A stretch of DNA of 39,024 bases. Source: Armatimonadota bacterium (lineage in GTDB: Bacteria; Armatimonadota; Fimbriimonadia; Fimbriimonadales; GBS-DC). A program made the translations under genes and the position numbers. Positions within the stretch are counted from its first letter, which is position 1; every line of letters starts with the position of its first letter. Location of the stretch: contig JABWCR010000029.1 in assembly GCA_013359125.1 (NCBI GenBank), forward strand, positions 1 to 39,024. Direction: 5' to 3'. The notes under the pieces were generated by a model. The model was not told the origin of the DNA. It did not search any database and was given only the letters and a program-made list of their open reading frames with translations. Positions 25,151 to 32,459 of the stretch are shown here, in pieces.

Positions 25151-26428
25151 TTAACGCACGATCAGCTGCTTGGCGAGGCTCTCGGCCTGTCGGGCATAGT
25201 CGATGCCTTCGGCCAGCCACCGAGCCGATTCCTGCGGGCTGTGAAAGCCCATGCTGTTTTCGGAAAAGACAAAATCCCATCGGATTTGGGCGCGGCGATG
25301 GAGTTTTTGCGCTTCGGCCAGTTTCTCGTCCGGTATGCCGCTCTCTCGGCAAGCCTTGATCGCCGCAATGGCGTCTACCAAGGCGATCTCTATCCGGTTC
25401 AAAAGCGACTTTGTGCGATCCTGGATGGCCAGCACGCGCTCGGACAGCTCCTGTTCGGGCCATCGGTGGCAAGGTTGGCAGGCGGCGGCCACGTTCAGCA
25501 TAGGGCTTCTAACCCAGTGGTCGGAATACTTGCGCGATCCGATGCGTTGATAAGGCATGTGGCAGTCGGCGCAGCTGACATCGCTTCGGGCGTGAATGCC
25601 GGTGCTCCAAAACTCGAACTCCGGGTGCTGAATTTTGATCAGTTTTGCCCCGGTGTCCGGATGAATCCAGTCGTAGAAGCCCTTTTCGTCGTAGAACTTC
25701 TCGATATCGTCCAGGTTGAGCCCCTTGTCCCATGGAAAGTGCAGGATGGGGTTGTCCTTCTTCTCAAAGTAGTACTCGACGTGGCACTGGCCGCACACAT
25801 AAGTTCGCTTCTGCTGGCGGGTTGCTTTGCCTAGGTCGACTCCTCGTCGCTCCATGACGGCCAAGAACGCGGGATTGCGCGGGGTCAGTTCCATAGTCTT
25901 AGGGTCGTGGCAGTTGAGACAGCTGATGGGGTTGTCGGCATGGGCGACGAGGTCTTTCATGGGCGTATTGAAAAATTTTTCGGCGCCCATCTCGTTCCAC
26001 ATCTTGACGGTGTCGCTGCTTTTGCAACTGAGGCAGGTGCCTGGCTTCTTGTCTCCAAGCCTCTTGATCTTTTGAACGTCGACCACCGACCAACCGTGGC
26101 CGCGCTCCTCATTGTATTCGACGCTGAATGGGTAACCTGCGTAAAGAATCTTGATTCGCGGGTTTTCGGCGATCTTGTCTATTGGTTTGCTGCCGCCGTA
26201 TTTGGTTACGGCCGTGTCTTCGGTCGTGCGCTTCCAGCGATCCCATTGGTTGGGGAAGTTGACGCCCCAGACGGCTGGATCGGTCTCGAACTCGCCGATC
26301 TGTTGAATGCCGGTCATTCGTTCCCGACCCTCGGCCTTTCGTTCGAAGATGTTGACGACCAGCGCCAGCACTAGGGCAGTCAGCACGCCCGAAACGACAA
26401 AAACCAACGGATACTTAAATCGACTCAC
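25151..26428 (-). CDS. nrfA: Ammonia-forming cytochrome c nitrite reductase NrfA
   Basis: This 425-residue pentaheme enzyme reduces nitrite to ammonium with six electrons in the periplasm. Heme sites are CLSCK (132-136, the lysine-ligated catalytic heme), CLNCH (170-174), CGQCH (212-216), CADCH (286-290) and CQPCH (317-321). Likely active-site residues are Arg109 in ERGHGW, Tyr219 in HVEYYF and His279 in TGIHARS. QHPEFEFWS contributes to the calcium region. A single N-terminal membrane segment (VFVVSGVLTALVLALVVNIF) serves as an anchor or uncleaved signal. nrfH lies 24 bp upstream, giving the standard NrfHA nitrite ammonification pair. Confidence 0.97.
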   Translation of the reverse strand: MSRFKYPLVFVVSGVLTALVLALVVNIFERKAEGRERMTGIQQIGEFETDPAVWGVNFPNQWDRWKRTTEDTAVTKYGGSKPIDKIAENPRIKILYAGYPFSVEYNEERGHGWSVVDVQKIKRLGDKKPGTCLSCKSSDTVKMWNEMGAEKFFNTPMKDLVAHADNPISCLNCHDPKTMELTPRNPAFLAVMERRGVDLGKATRQQKRTYVCGQCHVEYYFEKKDNPILHFPWDKGLNLDDIEKFYDEKGFYDWIHPDTGAKLIKIQHPEFEFWSTGIHARSDVSCADCHMPYQRIGSRKYSDHWVRSPMLNVAAACQPCHRWPEQELSERVLAIQDRTKSLLNRIEIALVDAIAAIKACRESGIPDEKLAEAQKLHRRAQIRWDFVFSENSMGFHSPQESARWLAEGIDYARQAESLAKQLIVR

Positions 26429-26452
26429 GATTTCCCTCTCAATGAATTATTC

Positions 26453-26896
26453 TCATAGCCTATGAAATCCTCGGCTATGGCACGACAGGCAATCGAGCTG
26501 TCCGTCGTTCGTTGGATGAATAGAGTCGACCAAATCAGAATGGCACCGAATGCAGTTGTCCTGGACGACCTTCTGGTTGCCAGGCGTAATGCGTATCGGC
26601 TCCTTAAAGTTGCCCAGCGTGAAGTAGGCGCTGTGGCGAAATCCGTTGCCGGCCTTCACCCAATATTTGGCGAACGGGGTCTTAGGCGTATGGCAATCGT
26701 TGCAATTGGCAAAGGCGCTGTGGCTTGAGTTCAGCCAGGAATCGTGCTGCTCGTTCATTATGTGGCAGTTGATGCATGCGTTGGGGTCGTCGGACATATA
26801 GGAGTAGCCGCGCGCATAGACAAAGGTGAAAGCGGCACAGCCGAAGAAGACGCCAAGACTGATCGTTGCCAGCAGTTTAATACGGCGCTTGCCCAT
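26453..26896 (-). CDS. nrfH: Cytochrome c nitrite reductase small subunit NrfH
   Basis: This 147-residue NapC/NirT-family tetraheme cytochrome passes electrons from menaquinol to NrfA. One membrane helix near the N-terminus (LLATISLGVFFGCAAFTFVY) anchors it. Heme motifs are CINCH (41-45), CNDCH (65-69), CIRCH (115-119) and CLSCH (136-140). The CINCHIMNEQHDSW block is typical of NrfH. It is the first gene of the nrfHA unit. A long hairpin separates it from the prepilin-like gene upstream on the same strand. Confidence 0.96.
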   Translation of the reverse strand: MGKRRIKLLATISLGVFFGCAAFTFVYARGYSYMSDDPNACINCHIMNEQHDSWLNSSHSAFANCNDCHTPKTPFAKYWVKAGNGFRHSAYFTLGNFKEPIRITPGNQKVVQDNCIRCHSDLVDSIHPTNDGQLDCLSCHSRGFHRL

Positions 26897-26930
26897 ATTG
26901 ACTGTAAGGGTTCTGCGCTACAGGAGAGGT

Positions 26931-26962
26931 TTCCTGCAAGGCTCGGACCAGCCTTGCAGGAA
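26931..26962 (-). terminator. Perfect 13-bp hairpin downstream of the prepilin-like gene
   Basis: TTCCTGCAAGGCT (26931-26943) and its exact complement (26950-26962) flank a 6-nt loop. It begins 10 bp after the stop of the prepilin-like gene and lies 34 bp before nrfH. There is no T-run on either strand, so it may be a Rho-assisted end, a pausing site or an mRNA-stabilising stem. Confidence 0.5.
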
Positions 26963-26971
26963 GAGGTTCGA

Positions 26972-27910
26972 CTAGAAGTTCTGGATGTCGGCGATGCAGG
27001 TATCCGGAACGCCGTGCAGGTCGCCAAAATGAGGCGAACTGCCGGGATGCGGCACGCACTCGAAGTGCTCTTCGCGATAGGGATATTCGGTAAATCCACA
27101 AGCGCGTCGAACGTTCTCGGGCACTCTGATCTTCCAATCGTAGTAGTTGGGTCGGGTAGTGTACTCGGCATAGTTGCGGCAACCGGCTTGCACAGGGCCG
27201 CCGTTTGGCAAGCCGTTATATGGGAACCACTTGGCGTGGCCATCGATCATGGCGATGTTTTGTCCGCCTGTGTGACGGGGCCAAAGCTCCCACTTATACC
27301 AGTAGTCCACCCAGCCGCCGGTCGATTCGGTGCGGTTGTAGCGACGAGGGAAGTAGCCGTCCATAAAGGCGATGGTGTCAGCCGGGCGCGGAACCTTGGC
27401 GTCGTATTGAGGCGGGTAGTTTCGGGTAACCAATCCGCGGGTGATGACCATACCGAACAATCCGAGATTGGGCGTAAAGGCGACATAGCGGAAGGTGCCG
27501 GCCGGTCGGCAAGAGCCGCATCGTCCCATAATGTACTGGAACAGACTGCCGGTGAACTGGTTGGCCTTGTAGTTGCCGCTCCAGTCCTGGCCGCCGTTGC
27601 CCGTGGGATAGCTGGGGCAAAGGAAAACGCCCTCGCTCTTTACATAGGGATGGATGACGTCCCACAGGAAGGTCATACGGATCACGTTGCCGTCGAGCGG
27701 CGAACTGACCGCAACGGGATTGCAGCCTTCATAGTCTTGAGAATACATCAAGATCGCTTTGACCGACTGGTTTTGATTGCTGAGACAGACGGTCTGTCGG
27801 CCCTTCTCGCGGGCCTGGGCAAAGACAGGGAAAAGGATCGCTGCCAAGATCGCGATAATGGCAATGACGACCAAAAGCTCGATCAGCGTAAAGCCGCGAA
27901 GTCGTTTCAA
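26972..27910 (-). CDS. Prepilin-like DUF1559 protein (H-X9-DG type)
   Basis: This 312-residue protein opens with the type IV prepilin / type II pseudopilin signal [20 protein letters not shown], cleaved and methylated between Gly and Phe by the prepilin peptidase. A helix follows ([21 protein letters not shown]). The C-terminal body has [20 protein letters not shown] and ends with the H-X9-DG motif in [18 protein letters not shown]. Such proteins are hugely expanded in Planctomycetes, Verrucomicrobia and Armatimonadota; their exact role in pseudopili or secretion is unknown. Cys residues near CRPAG and the end may form disulfides. It has its own promoter at 27940-27969 and ends in a hairpin. 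Confidence 0.93.
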   Translation of the reverse strand: MKRLRGFTLIELLVVIAIIAILAAILFPVFAQAREKGRQTVCLSNQNQSVKAILMYSQDYEGCNPVAVSSPLDGNVIRMTFLWDVIHPYVKSEGVFLCPSYPTGNGGQDWSGNYKANQFTGSLFQYIMGRCGSCRPAGTFRYVAFTPNLGLFGMVITRGLVTRNYPPQYDAKVPRPADTIAFMDGYFPRRYNRTESTGGWVDYWYKWELWPRHTGGQNIAMIDGHAKWFPYNGLPNGGPVQAGCRNYAEYTTRPNYYDWKIRVPENVRRACGFTEYPYREEHFECVPHPGSSPHFGDLHGVPDTCIADIQNF

Positions 27911-27939
27911 GATAAGGCTCCTCCTGGTACTCGTTCTAT

Positions 27940-27969
27940 ATTATAATCGGAAATTCCGGGTTCCTGCAA
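27940..27969 (-). promoter_or_regulatory. Promoter of the prepilin-like gene
   Basis: On the minus strand TTGCAG (27964-27969), an 18-nt spacer and TATAAT (27940-27945). The spacer contains the inverted repeat CGGAA-A-TTCCG, a possible operator. Confidence 0.6.
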
Positions 27970-27991
27970 CCTTTAGAAAAAAAGTCCAGAA

Positions 27992-28276
27992 TCAATGCAG
28001 GAATCTGCGCAGTGCGGCCTTGATCTCTTCGGTCTGCTCGGCGTCCTCAAATTGGGCGCAACCGTTCCCATCGGACTCTTGTTGAAGCACGCACGTTTGG
28101 ATGTGTTCGGAAAGCAACAAGACGCCTACCTGATCCAATGCGGCGCGAGCGGCATAGTATTGTTGCAACAGTTCCGAGCAGGGGCGGGCGTTGTCGATCA
28201 TGCGCTGAAGGCCATTGATTTGGCCGGTTACTCGGTTCAGCCGCTTCTTGGCCGTGTTTGCCGTCTCGTTCTTCAT
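27992..28276 (-). CDS. CsoR/RcnR-family metal-sensing transcriptional repressor
   Basis: This 94-residue all-helical DUF156 protein has the family core RLNRVTGQINGLQRMIDNAR and LDQVGVLLLSEHIQTCV. The Cu(I)-site pattern Cys33-His58-Cys62 has the same spacing as Cys36-His61-Cys65 of CsoR, so a thiophilic metal is likely. The N-terminal helix of nickel RcnR (with its His ligand) is not evident. It is divergent from the MerT-like gene, with the start codons 47 bp apart, and the shared region has an ATACT-N7-AGTAT repeat. It probably represses the transporter and itself, with metal as inducer. Confidence 0.9.
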   Translation of the reverse strand: MKNETANTAKKRLNRVTGQINGLQRMIDNARPCSELLQQYYAARAALDQVGVLLLSEHIQTCVLQQESDGNGCAQFEDAEQTEEIKAALRRFLH

Positions 28277-28286
28277 GCTAACGACG

Positions 28287-28292
28287 ATTATA
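28287..28292 (-). promoter_or_regulatory. -10 box of the CsoR-like gene
   Basis: AG-TATAAT on the minus strand, 10 nt before the ATG at 28276; the leader would be only a few nucleotides. Confidence 0.5.
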
Positions 28293-28307
28293 CTTGATGC
28301 CGCGAGG

Positions 28308-28325
28308 TATACTCCCCCTCAGTAT
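28308..28325 (+). promoter_or_regulatory. -10 box of the MerT-like gene and possible CsoR operator
   Basis: GG-TATACT (TATACT 28308-28313) lies 10 nt before the ATG at 28324. It is half of an inverted repeat ATACT-CCCCCTC-AGTAT (28309-28325). CsoR operators are AT-flanked with a G/C tract in the centre, so this is the likely repressor site. Confidence 0.5.
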
Positions 28326-28656
28326 GCGGCAAGGATTGACCATCACCGCGACCGTGGTCGGGGCGCTGGCCTGTACGGCCTGTTGCTGGGGGCCGCCGGT
28401 CGCCATTGCGCTGCTGGGCACAGGCGCAGGCTGGCTCAGCGCGCTAGAGGCTTACGAGCCTTATCTTTTGGCATTTACGGCATTGCAGCTAGGTATTGGC
28501 TTTTATTTGGCCTATCGACCTGTCAAAGGCGTTTGTCCTCGTCATGCGAAGATCGATCCGGCGTTCAAGCGGCGGCTGACCATCGGCATCATGTGGGGCA
28601 TAACGGTCTTTGTTGTGCTTCTCAACATTTGGAGCCATGCTCGACAACTCCACTGA
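28324..28656 (+). CDS. MerT-like mercuric/metal ion transport protein
   Basis: The start MRQGLTIT at 28324 gives 110 residues; a TTG 10 codons earlier lies in the promoter. Three membrane helices are visible. The first contains ACTACCWGPP with vicinal Cys20-Cys21 (plus Cys17), like the Cys-Cys-x-Gly-Pro of MerT that receives Hg2+. Then LEAYEPYLLAFTALQLGIGFYLAYRP, split here, matches the MerT second helix. MerT's cytoplasmic Cys pair is reduced to one Cys (KGVCPRH). There is no merR, merP or merA nearby; control by a CsoR-type sensor suggests copper or another soft metal as an alternative substrate. Confidence 0.82.
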   Translation: MRQGLTITATVVGALACTACCWGPPVAIALLGTGAGWLSALEAYEPYLLAFTALQLGIGFYLAYRPVKGVCPRHAKIDPAFKRRLTIGIMWGITVFVVLLNIWSHARQLH

Positions 28657-28681
28657 TTGCGGGTAGACTCCTTCCGTAAGA

Positions 28682-29239
28682 ATGTCCAAGATTCTGCTGT
28701 TTGCGCTGGTCTTTGTCGTACTATTCCTTCTTTATCGTCGGTTTTCCGGCCAGGCTTACCAGGGGTTGCCTGCCACCGAACTCAAAGCGCTGACCGACCG
28801 GCTCAACCAGAGAAGGCACACGCTGTTGGAAGAGATCGAACATGTGGACGGCTATGCCGACCTGATCGCCGATCCGCCGGACGCTACATTGATGCGCGAG
28901 CGGCGGGAAAGCGCGATCAGAAAGTACGAAGAGGCCGTGAATATACTCGATCGCGCCAAGACTTCCAGAGACCTCGACCGAGTTTCTATGCTTTTTGACG
29001 AGACGCGAGCGGATTTGACGATCTGTCGCGAGGTAATCGATCGATTGACGGGCGCCGAGGCTCCCCCATCGACCGAAGAAACCGAGCAGCCGACCCCCGA
29101 AGATCGGTGCCACTATTGCGGGTCGCAGGCTCATGAGCAAGCGACCGTAACGACCGATGGCGCGCGGCAGAAGGTGTGGGTTTGCAGCAACTGCCTTAAT
29201 GAGATAAGAGACGGTCGCACGCCGACCATGAGGGCTTGA
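28682..29239 (+). CDS. Membrane-anchored protein with C-terminal zinc ribbon
   Basis: This 185-residue protein has one N-terminal membrane helix (ILLFALVFVVLFLLY, about 4-18). A long charged helical region follows (ELKALTDRLNQRRHTLLEEI; RRESAIRKYEEAVNILDRAK), probably a coiled coil. After a Pro/Glu linker (PPSTEETEQPTPED) comes a four-cysteine ribbon, CHYC...CSNC, likely binding zinc. I do not recognise the family. A GGTAGACT box lies 12 nt before the ATG. The HIT gene follows after 1 nt, so the two are probably coupled. Confidence 0.78.
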   Translation: MSKILLFALVFVVLFLLYRRFSGQAYQGLPATELKALTDRLNQRRHTLLEEIEHVDGYADLIADPPDATLMRERRESAIRKYEEAVNILDRAKTSRDLDRVSMLFDETRADLTICREVIDRLTGAEAPPSTEETEQPTPEDRCHYCGSQAHEQATVTTDGARQKVWVCSNCLNEIRDGRTPTMRA

Positions 29240-29240
29240 C

Positions 29241-29585
29241 ATGGAGAGTTGCCTCTTTTGCAAGATCGCCTCGAACGAGTTACAGGCCGACGTGCTGTTT
29301 GAGACGGAGCACGTGGTGGCTTTCAAGGACCTGAACCCACAGGCGCCGGTCCACTATTTGGTAATACCCAAGAGACACTTTGCCCATCTGTCGGCGGCGA
29401 CCGAGCAAGAAGAAGGCGTCCTTGGTGGGTTGATGCTCGCTTGCGCGAGAGTGGCCAAAGAGACCGGCATTGAGCAGGACGGGTATAGGGTAGTGTTGAA
29501 CACGAACAGTCAGGCGGGACAGAGCGTTTACCATATCCATGCGCATGTGATGGGGGGACGATCCATGCGCTGGCCGCCCGGATAA
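29241..29585 (+). CDS. HIT family protein, HinT-like nucleotide phosphoramidase
   Basis: This 114-residue protein hydrolyses adenosine phosphoramidates in characterised HinT enzymes. The N-terminal CLFCKIASNE has the paired cysteines often seen in bacterial members. The core shows VVAFKDLNPQAPVHYLVIPK and the histidine triad YHIHAHVMGG (His98, 100, 102). It ends RSMRWPPG, as many HinT proteins do. Length is normal. It lies 1 bp after the zinc-ribbon gene. Confidence 0.95.
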   Translation: MESCLFCKIASNELQADVLFETEHVVAFKDLNPQAPVHYLVIPKRHFAHLSAATEQEEGVLGGLMLACARVAKETGIEQDGYRVVLNTNSQAGQSVYHIHAHVMGGRSMRWPPG

Positions 29586-29614
29586 TTAGGCATCAACTGG
29601 GGGACGAAATATCG

Positions 29615-31234
29615 ATGAAGCGCATTGCGTGCGGTTGTTTGGCGCTGTTTGCCGTCGCTTCGATCTTGGGCTACTACTTTGTCAGCCGTGCGGCGCGCAC
29701 CGCTGTTCGGCCAGCAGTCGAATACGAAGTTCGTAAAGGCGACTTTGTGGTCGATGTATCGGAGTCGGGCGCGATCGAGCCGATTCGGGTTGTAGAGATC
29801 AAGTCCAAAGCCTCAGGACGCGTGGCTGCTCTGAAGGTCGAAGAAGGCGACATCGTCGAACCGGGGCAGTTGCTCGCTCAGATCGACCCGAGAGAGATTC
29901 AGGAACAGGTCGATCAAGGCCGCGCGCAGACCGAGATCGCCGAGGCGGGCACAAGAAAAGCCGCCATCAGCTTCGAGATTCAGGAGATCGAGGCGAGAAC
30001 GCAGTACGAACAAGCAAGGTTGAGGTTGGAACAGGCAAAGAAAGAGCTAGACGTTCAGCCGGCATTGACCACCAGCAGTTTGGTTGCGGCACGATCGAAT
30101 TTGGAAGCGGCGAAGCAAGCCCGAGACATGCTGTTGAATGTTACTCAGCCGCAACAGAGCGTCGAATTCAAAACAGCGGTCGATGATGCGGAGGCCGCTT
30201 TGGCCGAAGCTGAGCGAAACTTGACGAGAGCGCATAACCTGTTCTCGCAGCAGCAGTTGGACGCCGCAAAGACCGCTCATGTTGCCGCTAAATCTAGGTT
30301 GGCCGCCGCGCGCGAGCGGTTGAGCCATTTGGACGCTCAGCAGAGACTTGACCGCGAGAGCGCGCAATCTCGGCTGGAAGCGGCAGAAGCCGAGTCTAAG
30401 CGCGCTGAGGCGGGCAAGATCCAGGATGAGATCAAGCGGAACGACTATCTGAGCGCTCAACAGGCGGTGCGTTCCGCAGAGGCCCGATTGCGACAGATCG
30501 AATTGGCCAAGCTCGACATGAAGCAAAGCGAGGCATCGCAAAGACAGTCGCAATCGTCGTTCAAGAACTTGATGATCCAGTTTGGCGAGACAGACCTTCG
30601 CAGCCCCATGCGCGGGGTCGTTACCAAGCGGTATCGCGAGGTTGGCGAGTTGGTGATGTCGGGCACGGCAGGATTCGGCGAGGGGACTCCGGTTATGCAG
30701 GTGGCCGATTTGAGCAAGATGCGAGTGAAGCTTTACTTGAACGAGCTGGATGTGCCCAAGATCAAGCCTGGGCTAAAGGTGGAAGTGAAGGTGGACGCGG
30801 TCAAGGATCGAAAGTTCGAAGGCCGGGTAGAGAAGGTGGCCCCGGCGGCCGAGACGAGCGGGCAAGAGATAGACTTTCGGTCTCGCAGCACCGTCGTGCG
30901 GTACGTTGTCGAGGCATTGATCGACAATCCCGATGCTCGGCTTCGTCCGGGTATGACCGCGCGCTGTCGAATTATCGTATCTGAGAAGAAGGGCGTATTG
31001 CTCCTTCCGCTCGAAGCGATCGGTGAGGACAAGGGGCAGAAATATGTCTTGTTGATCGACCCGGTCAAGAAAGACGAGAAGGGCAAACCGGTCGCCGAGC
31101 GCAAAGAAGTCAAGGTTGGGATGCGCGGCGCGAACGATTACGAGGTTCTTTCGGGCGTCAAGGCTGGCGAAAAAGTGAGGAAGCCGCCATTCACTGGGCC
31201 GCGCCGAGAAGGTTTCAACATAGAGATGGATTAG
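29615..31234 (+). CDS. MacA/HlyD-type periplasmic adaptor of an ABC efflux system
   Basis: This 539-residue membrane fusion protein has an N-terminal anchor (CLALFAVASILGYYFVS). The first lipoyl half is VEIKSKASGRVAALKVEEGD. A long alpha-helical hairpin (about 85-320) is rich in Glu, Ala, Gln and Arg. The second lipoyl half contains DLRSPMRGVVTKRYREVGE, then a beta-barrel domain (KVEVKVDAVKDRKFEGRVEK) and a membrane-proximal domain. Such adaptors bridge a MacB-type permease and an outer-membrane channel. The hairpin is longer than in E. coli MacA. A permease gene follows after 1 bp; no TolC-like gene is in the window. Confidence 0.92.
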   Translation: MKRIACGCLALFAVASILGYYFVSRAARTAVRPAVEYEVRKGDFVVDVSESGAIEPIRVVEIKSKASGRVAALKVEEGDIVEPGQLLAQIDPREIQEQVDQGRAQTEIAEAGTRKAAISFEIQEIEARTQYEQARLRLEQAKKELDVQPALTTSSLVAARSNLEAAKQARDMLLNVTQPQQSVEFKTAVDDAEAALAEAERNLTRAHNLFSQQQLDAAKTAHVAAKSRLAAARERLSHLDAQQRLDRESAQSRLEAAEAESKRAEAGKIQDEIKRNDYLSAQQAVRSAEARLRQIELAKLDMKQSEASQRQSQSSFKNLMIQFGETDLRSPMRGVVTKRYREVGELVMSGTAGFGEGTPVMQVADLSKMRVKLYLNELDVPKIKPGLKVEVKVDAVKDRKFEGRVEKVAPAAETSGQEIDFRSRSTVVRYVVEALIDNPDARLRPGMTARCRIIVSEKKGVLLLPLEAIGEDKGQKYVLLIDPVKKDEKGKPVAERKEVKVGMRGANDYEVLSGVKAGEKVRKPPFTGPRREGFNIEMD

Positions 31235-31235
31235 G

Positions 31236-32459
31236 ATGACCCTGCTATCGGCTATTGGGGTTGCTTTAGACACGCTGCGCGCTAATAAGCTTCGCTCGGC
31301 GCTGACGATGTTGGGCGTGATTATCGGCGTGATGGCTGTGGTCATCATGGTATCGCTGATAGAGGGCGCGCGCGCGAACGTCGTCAAGGAGTTTGAGCAG
31401 TTGGGCTCGGATGTGATCATGGTCTCTTACGAGCCCTGGCGGCAAGGCCAATTTGTGGGCGGTTCGGTGGCCGCGATGACATCGGAAGATGCGAGCGCGA
31501 TCCGAGAGCTCCCAAACATCCGCATGGTTTGCTCGATGGTGCAGGCTGCTACTCCCGAGATCACTTACGAAGGTCGTTCCGTTCAGCCTCAGTTTCAAGG
31601 CGTTGAAGAAAGCTACTTTGAAATCCGTGGTTACGAGATTGCAAAGGGCCGCGCGATCTCGACGATGGATATCGAGGAGGGCGCCAAGGTAATCGTCATT
31701 GGAGAAGAGGTGCGGAGCAAGCTCTTTCCTCAAGAAGAAGCGATCGGCAAGGACCTGTTGCTGAGCGGGATGCAGATGCGAGTGATCGGCGTGCTGGCGA
31801 AGAAAGGTCGCGGTATGGGCGACAACTTGGACAATGTGATCATTGCTCCCGTTACTGCAGTACAGAGCCGATGGAACGGCAATCGCGAAGTGGACATGAT
31901 TTACGTTGTGCCCGAATCGCGCGAGAAGTCTGGCGAAGCGATGGAAGCGATTTGGGAGAAACTGATGCGGCGGCACGATAATCAAGCCGTTTTCCGCGTG
32001 GATAGCTTCGAATCGATTCTGAACGCCATCTCGAGGATCATTTCACTGTTCGGCGCGCTGATCGGTTCGATCGCGGGATTGGCGCTATTGGTCGGCGGGA
32101 TTGGGATCATGAACATCATGCTCGTTTCGGTAACCGAGCGCACCAAGGAGATTGGTCTCAGAAAGGCGCTCGGCGCAAAGCGACCCACTATCTTGACTCA
32201 GTTTCTGGTCGAGGCGGCGACTTTGTCGGGCATCGGCGGGGCTTTGGGCATCTTCATGGGTTGGTCGTTGGGTTTGCTAGTGCAGTGGGGTTCGAGACAG
32301 GTGGGAGCGTTTGGCGACAACGGACTGCCGATCTACTTTCCTGTTTGGGCGGCTATTGTCGCCTTTGTCTTTTCGCTTTCGGTCGGGGTGGTTTTTGGCA
32401 TCTATCCGGCAATTAGGGCTTCGAAGCTGGATCCGATCGAGGCGCTGCGGCGCGAGTAA
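31236..32459 (+). CDS. MacB-type ABC permease (FtsX superfamily)
   Basis: This 407-residue protein has one helix near the N-terminus (ALTMLGVIIGVMAVVIMVSL) and then a periplasmic MacB domain (GSDVIMVSYEP through FRVDSF). Three C-terminal helices follow, with the family block GGIGIMNIMLVSVTERTKEI and then GLRKALGAKR. There is no fused ATPase domain, so a separate LolD/MacB-like ATPase is needed. It starts 1 bp after the adaptor gene and its stop abuts the convergent permease stop with no gap. Substrate may be a peptide, lipid or antibiotic. Confidence 0.93.
   Translation: MTLLSAIGVALDTLRANKLRSALTMLGVIIGVMAVVIMVSLIEGARANVVKEFEQLGSDVIMVSYEPWRQGQFVGGSVAAMTSEDASAIRELPNIRMVCSMVQAATPEITYEGRSVQPQFQGVEESYFEIRGYEIAKGRAISTMDIEEGAKVIVIGEEVRSKLFPQEEAIGKDLLLSGMQMRVIGVLAKKGRGMGDNLDNVIIAPVTAVQSRWNGNREVDMIYVVPESREKSGEAMEAIWEKLMRRHDNQAVFRVDSFESILNAISRIISLFGALIGSIAGLALLVGGIGIMNIMLVSVTERTKEIGLRKALGAKRPTILTQFLVEAATLSGIGGALGIFMGWSLGLLVQWGSRQVGAFGDNGLPIYFPVWAAIVAFVFSLSVGVVFGIYPAIRASKLDPIEALRRE

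Noticed and set aside
26744-27946. 400-residue plus-strand open frame
   Set aside because: Antisense to the prepilin-like gene and nrfH; no ribosome site or domain.
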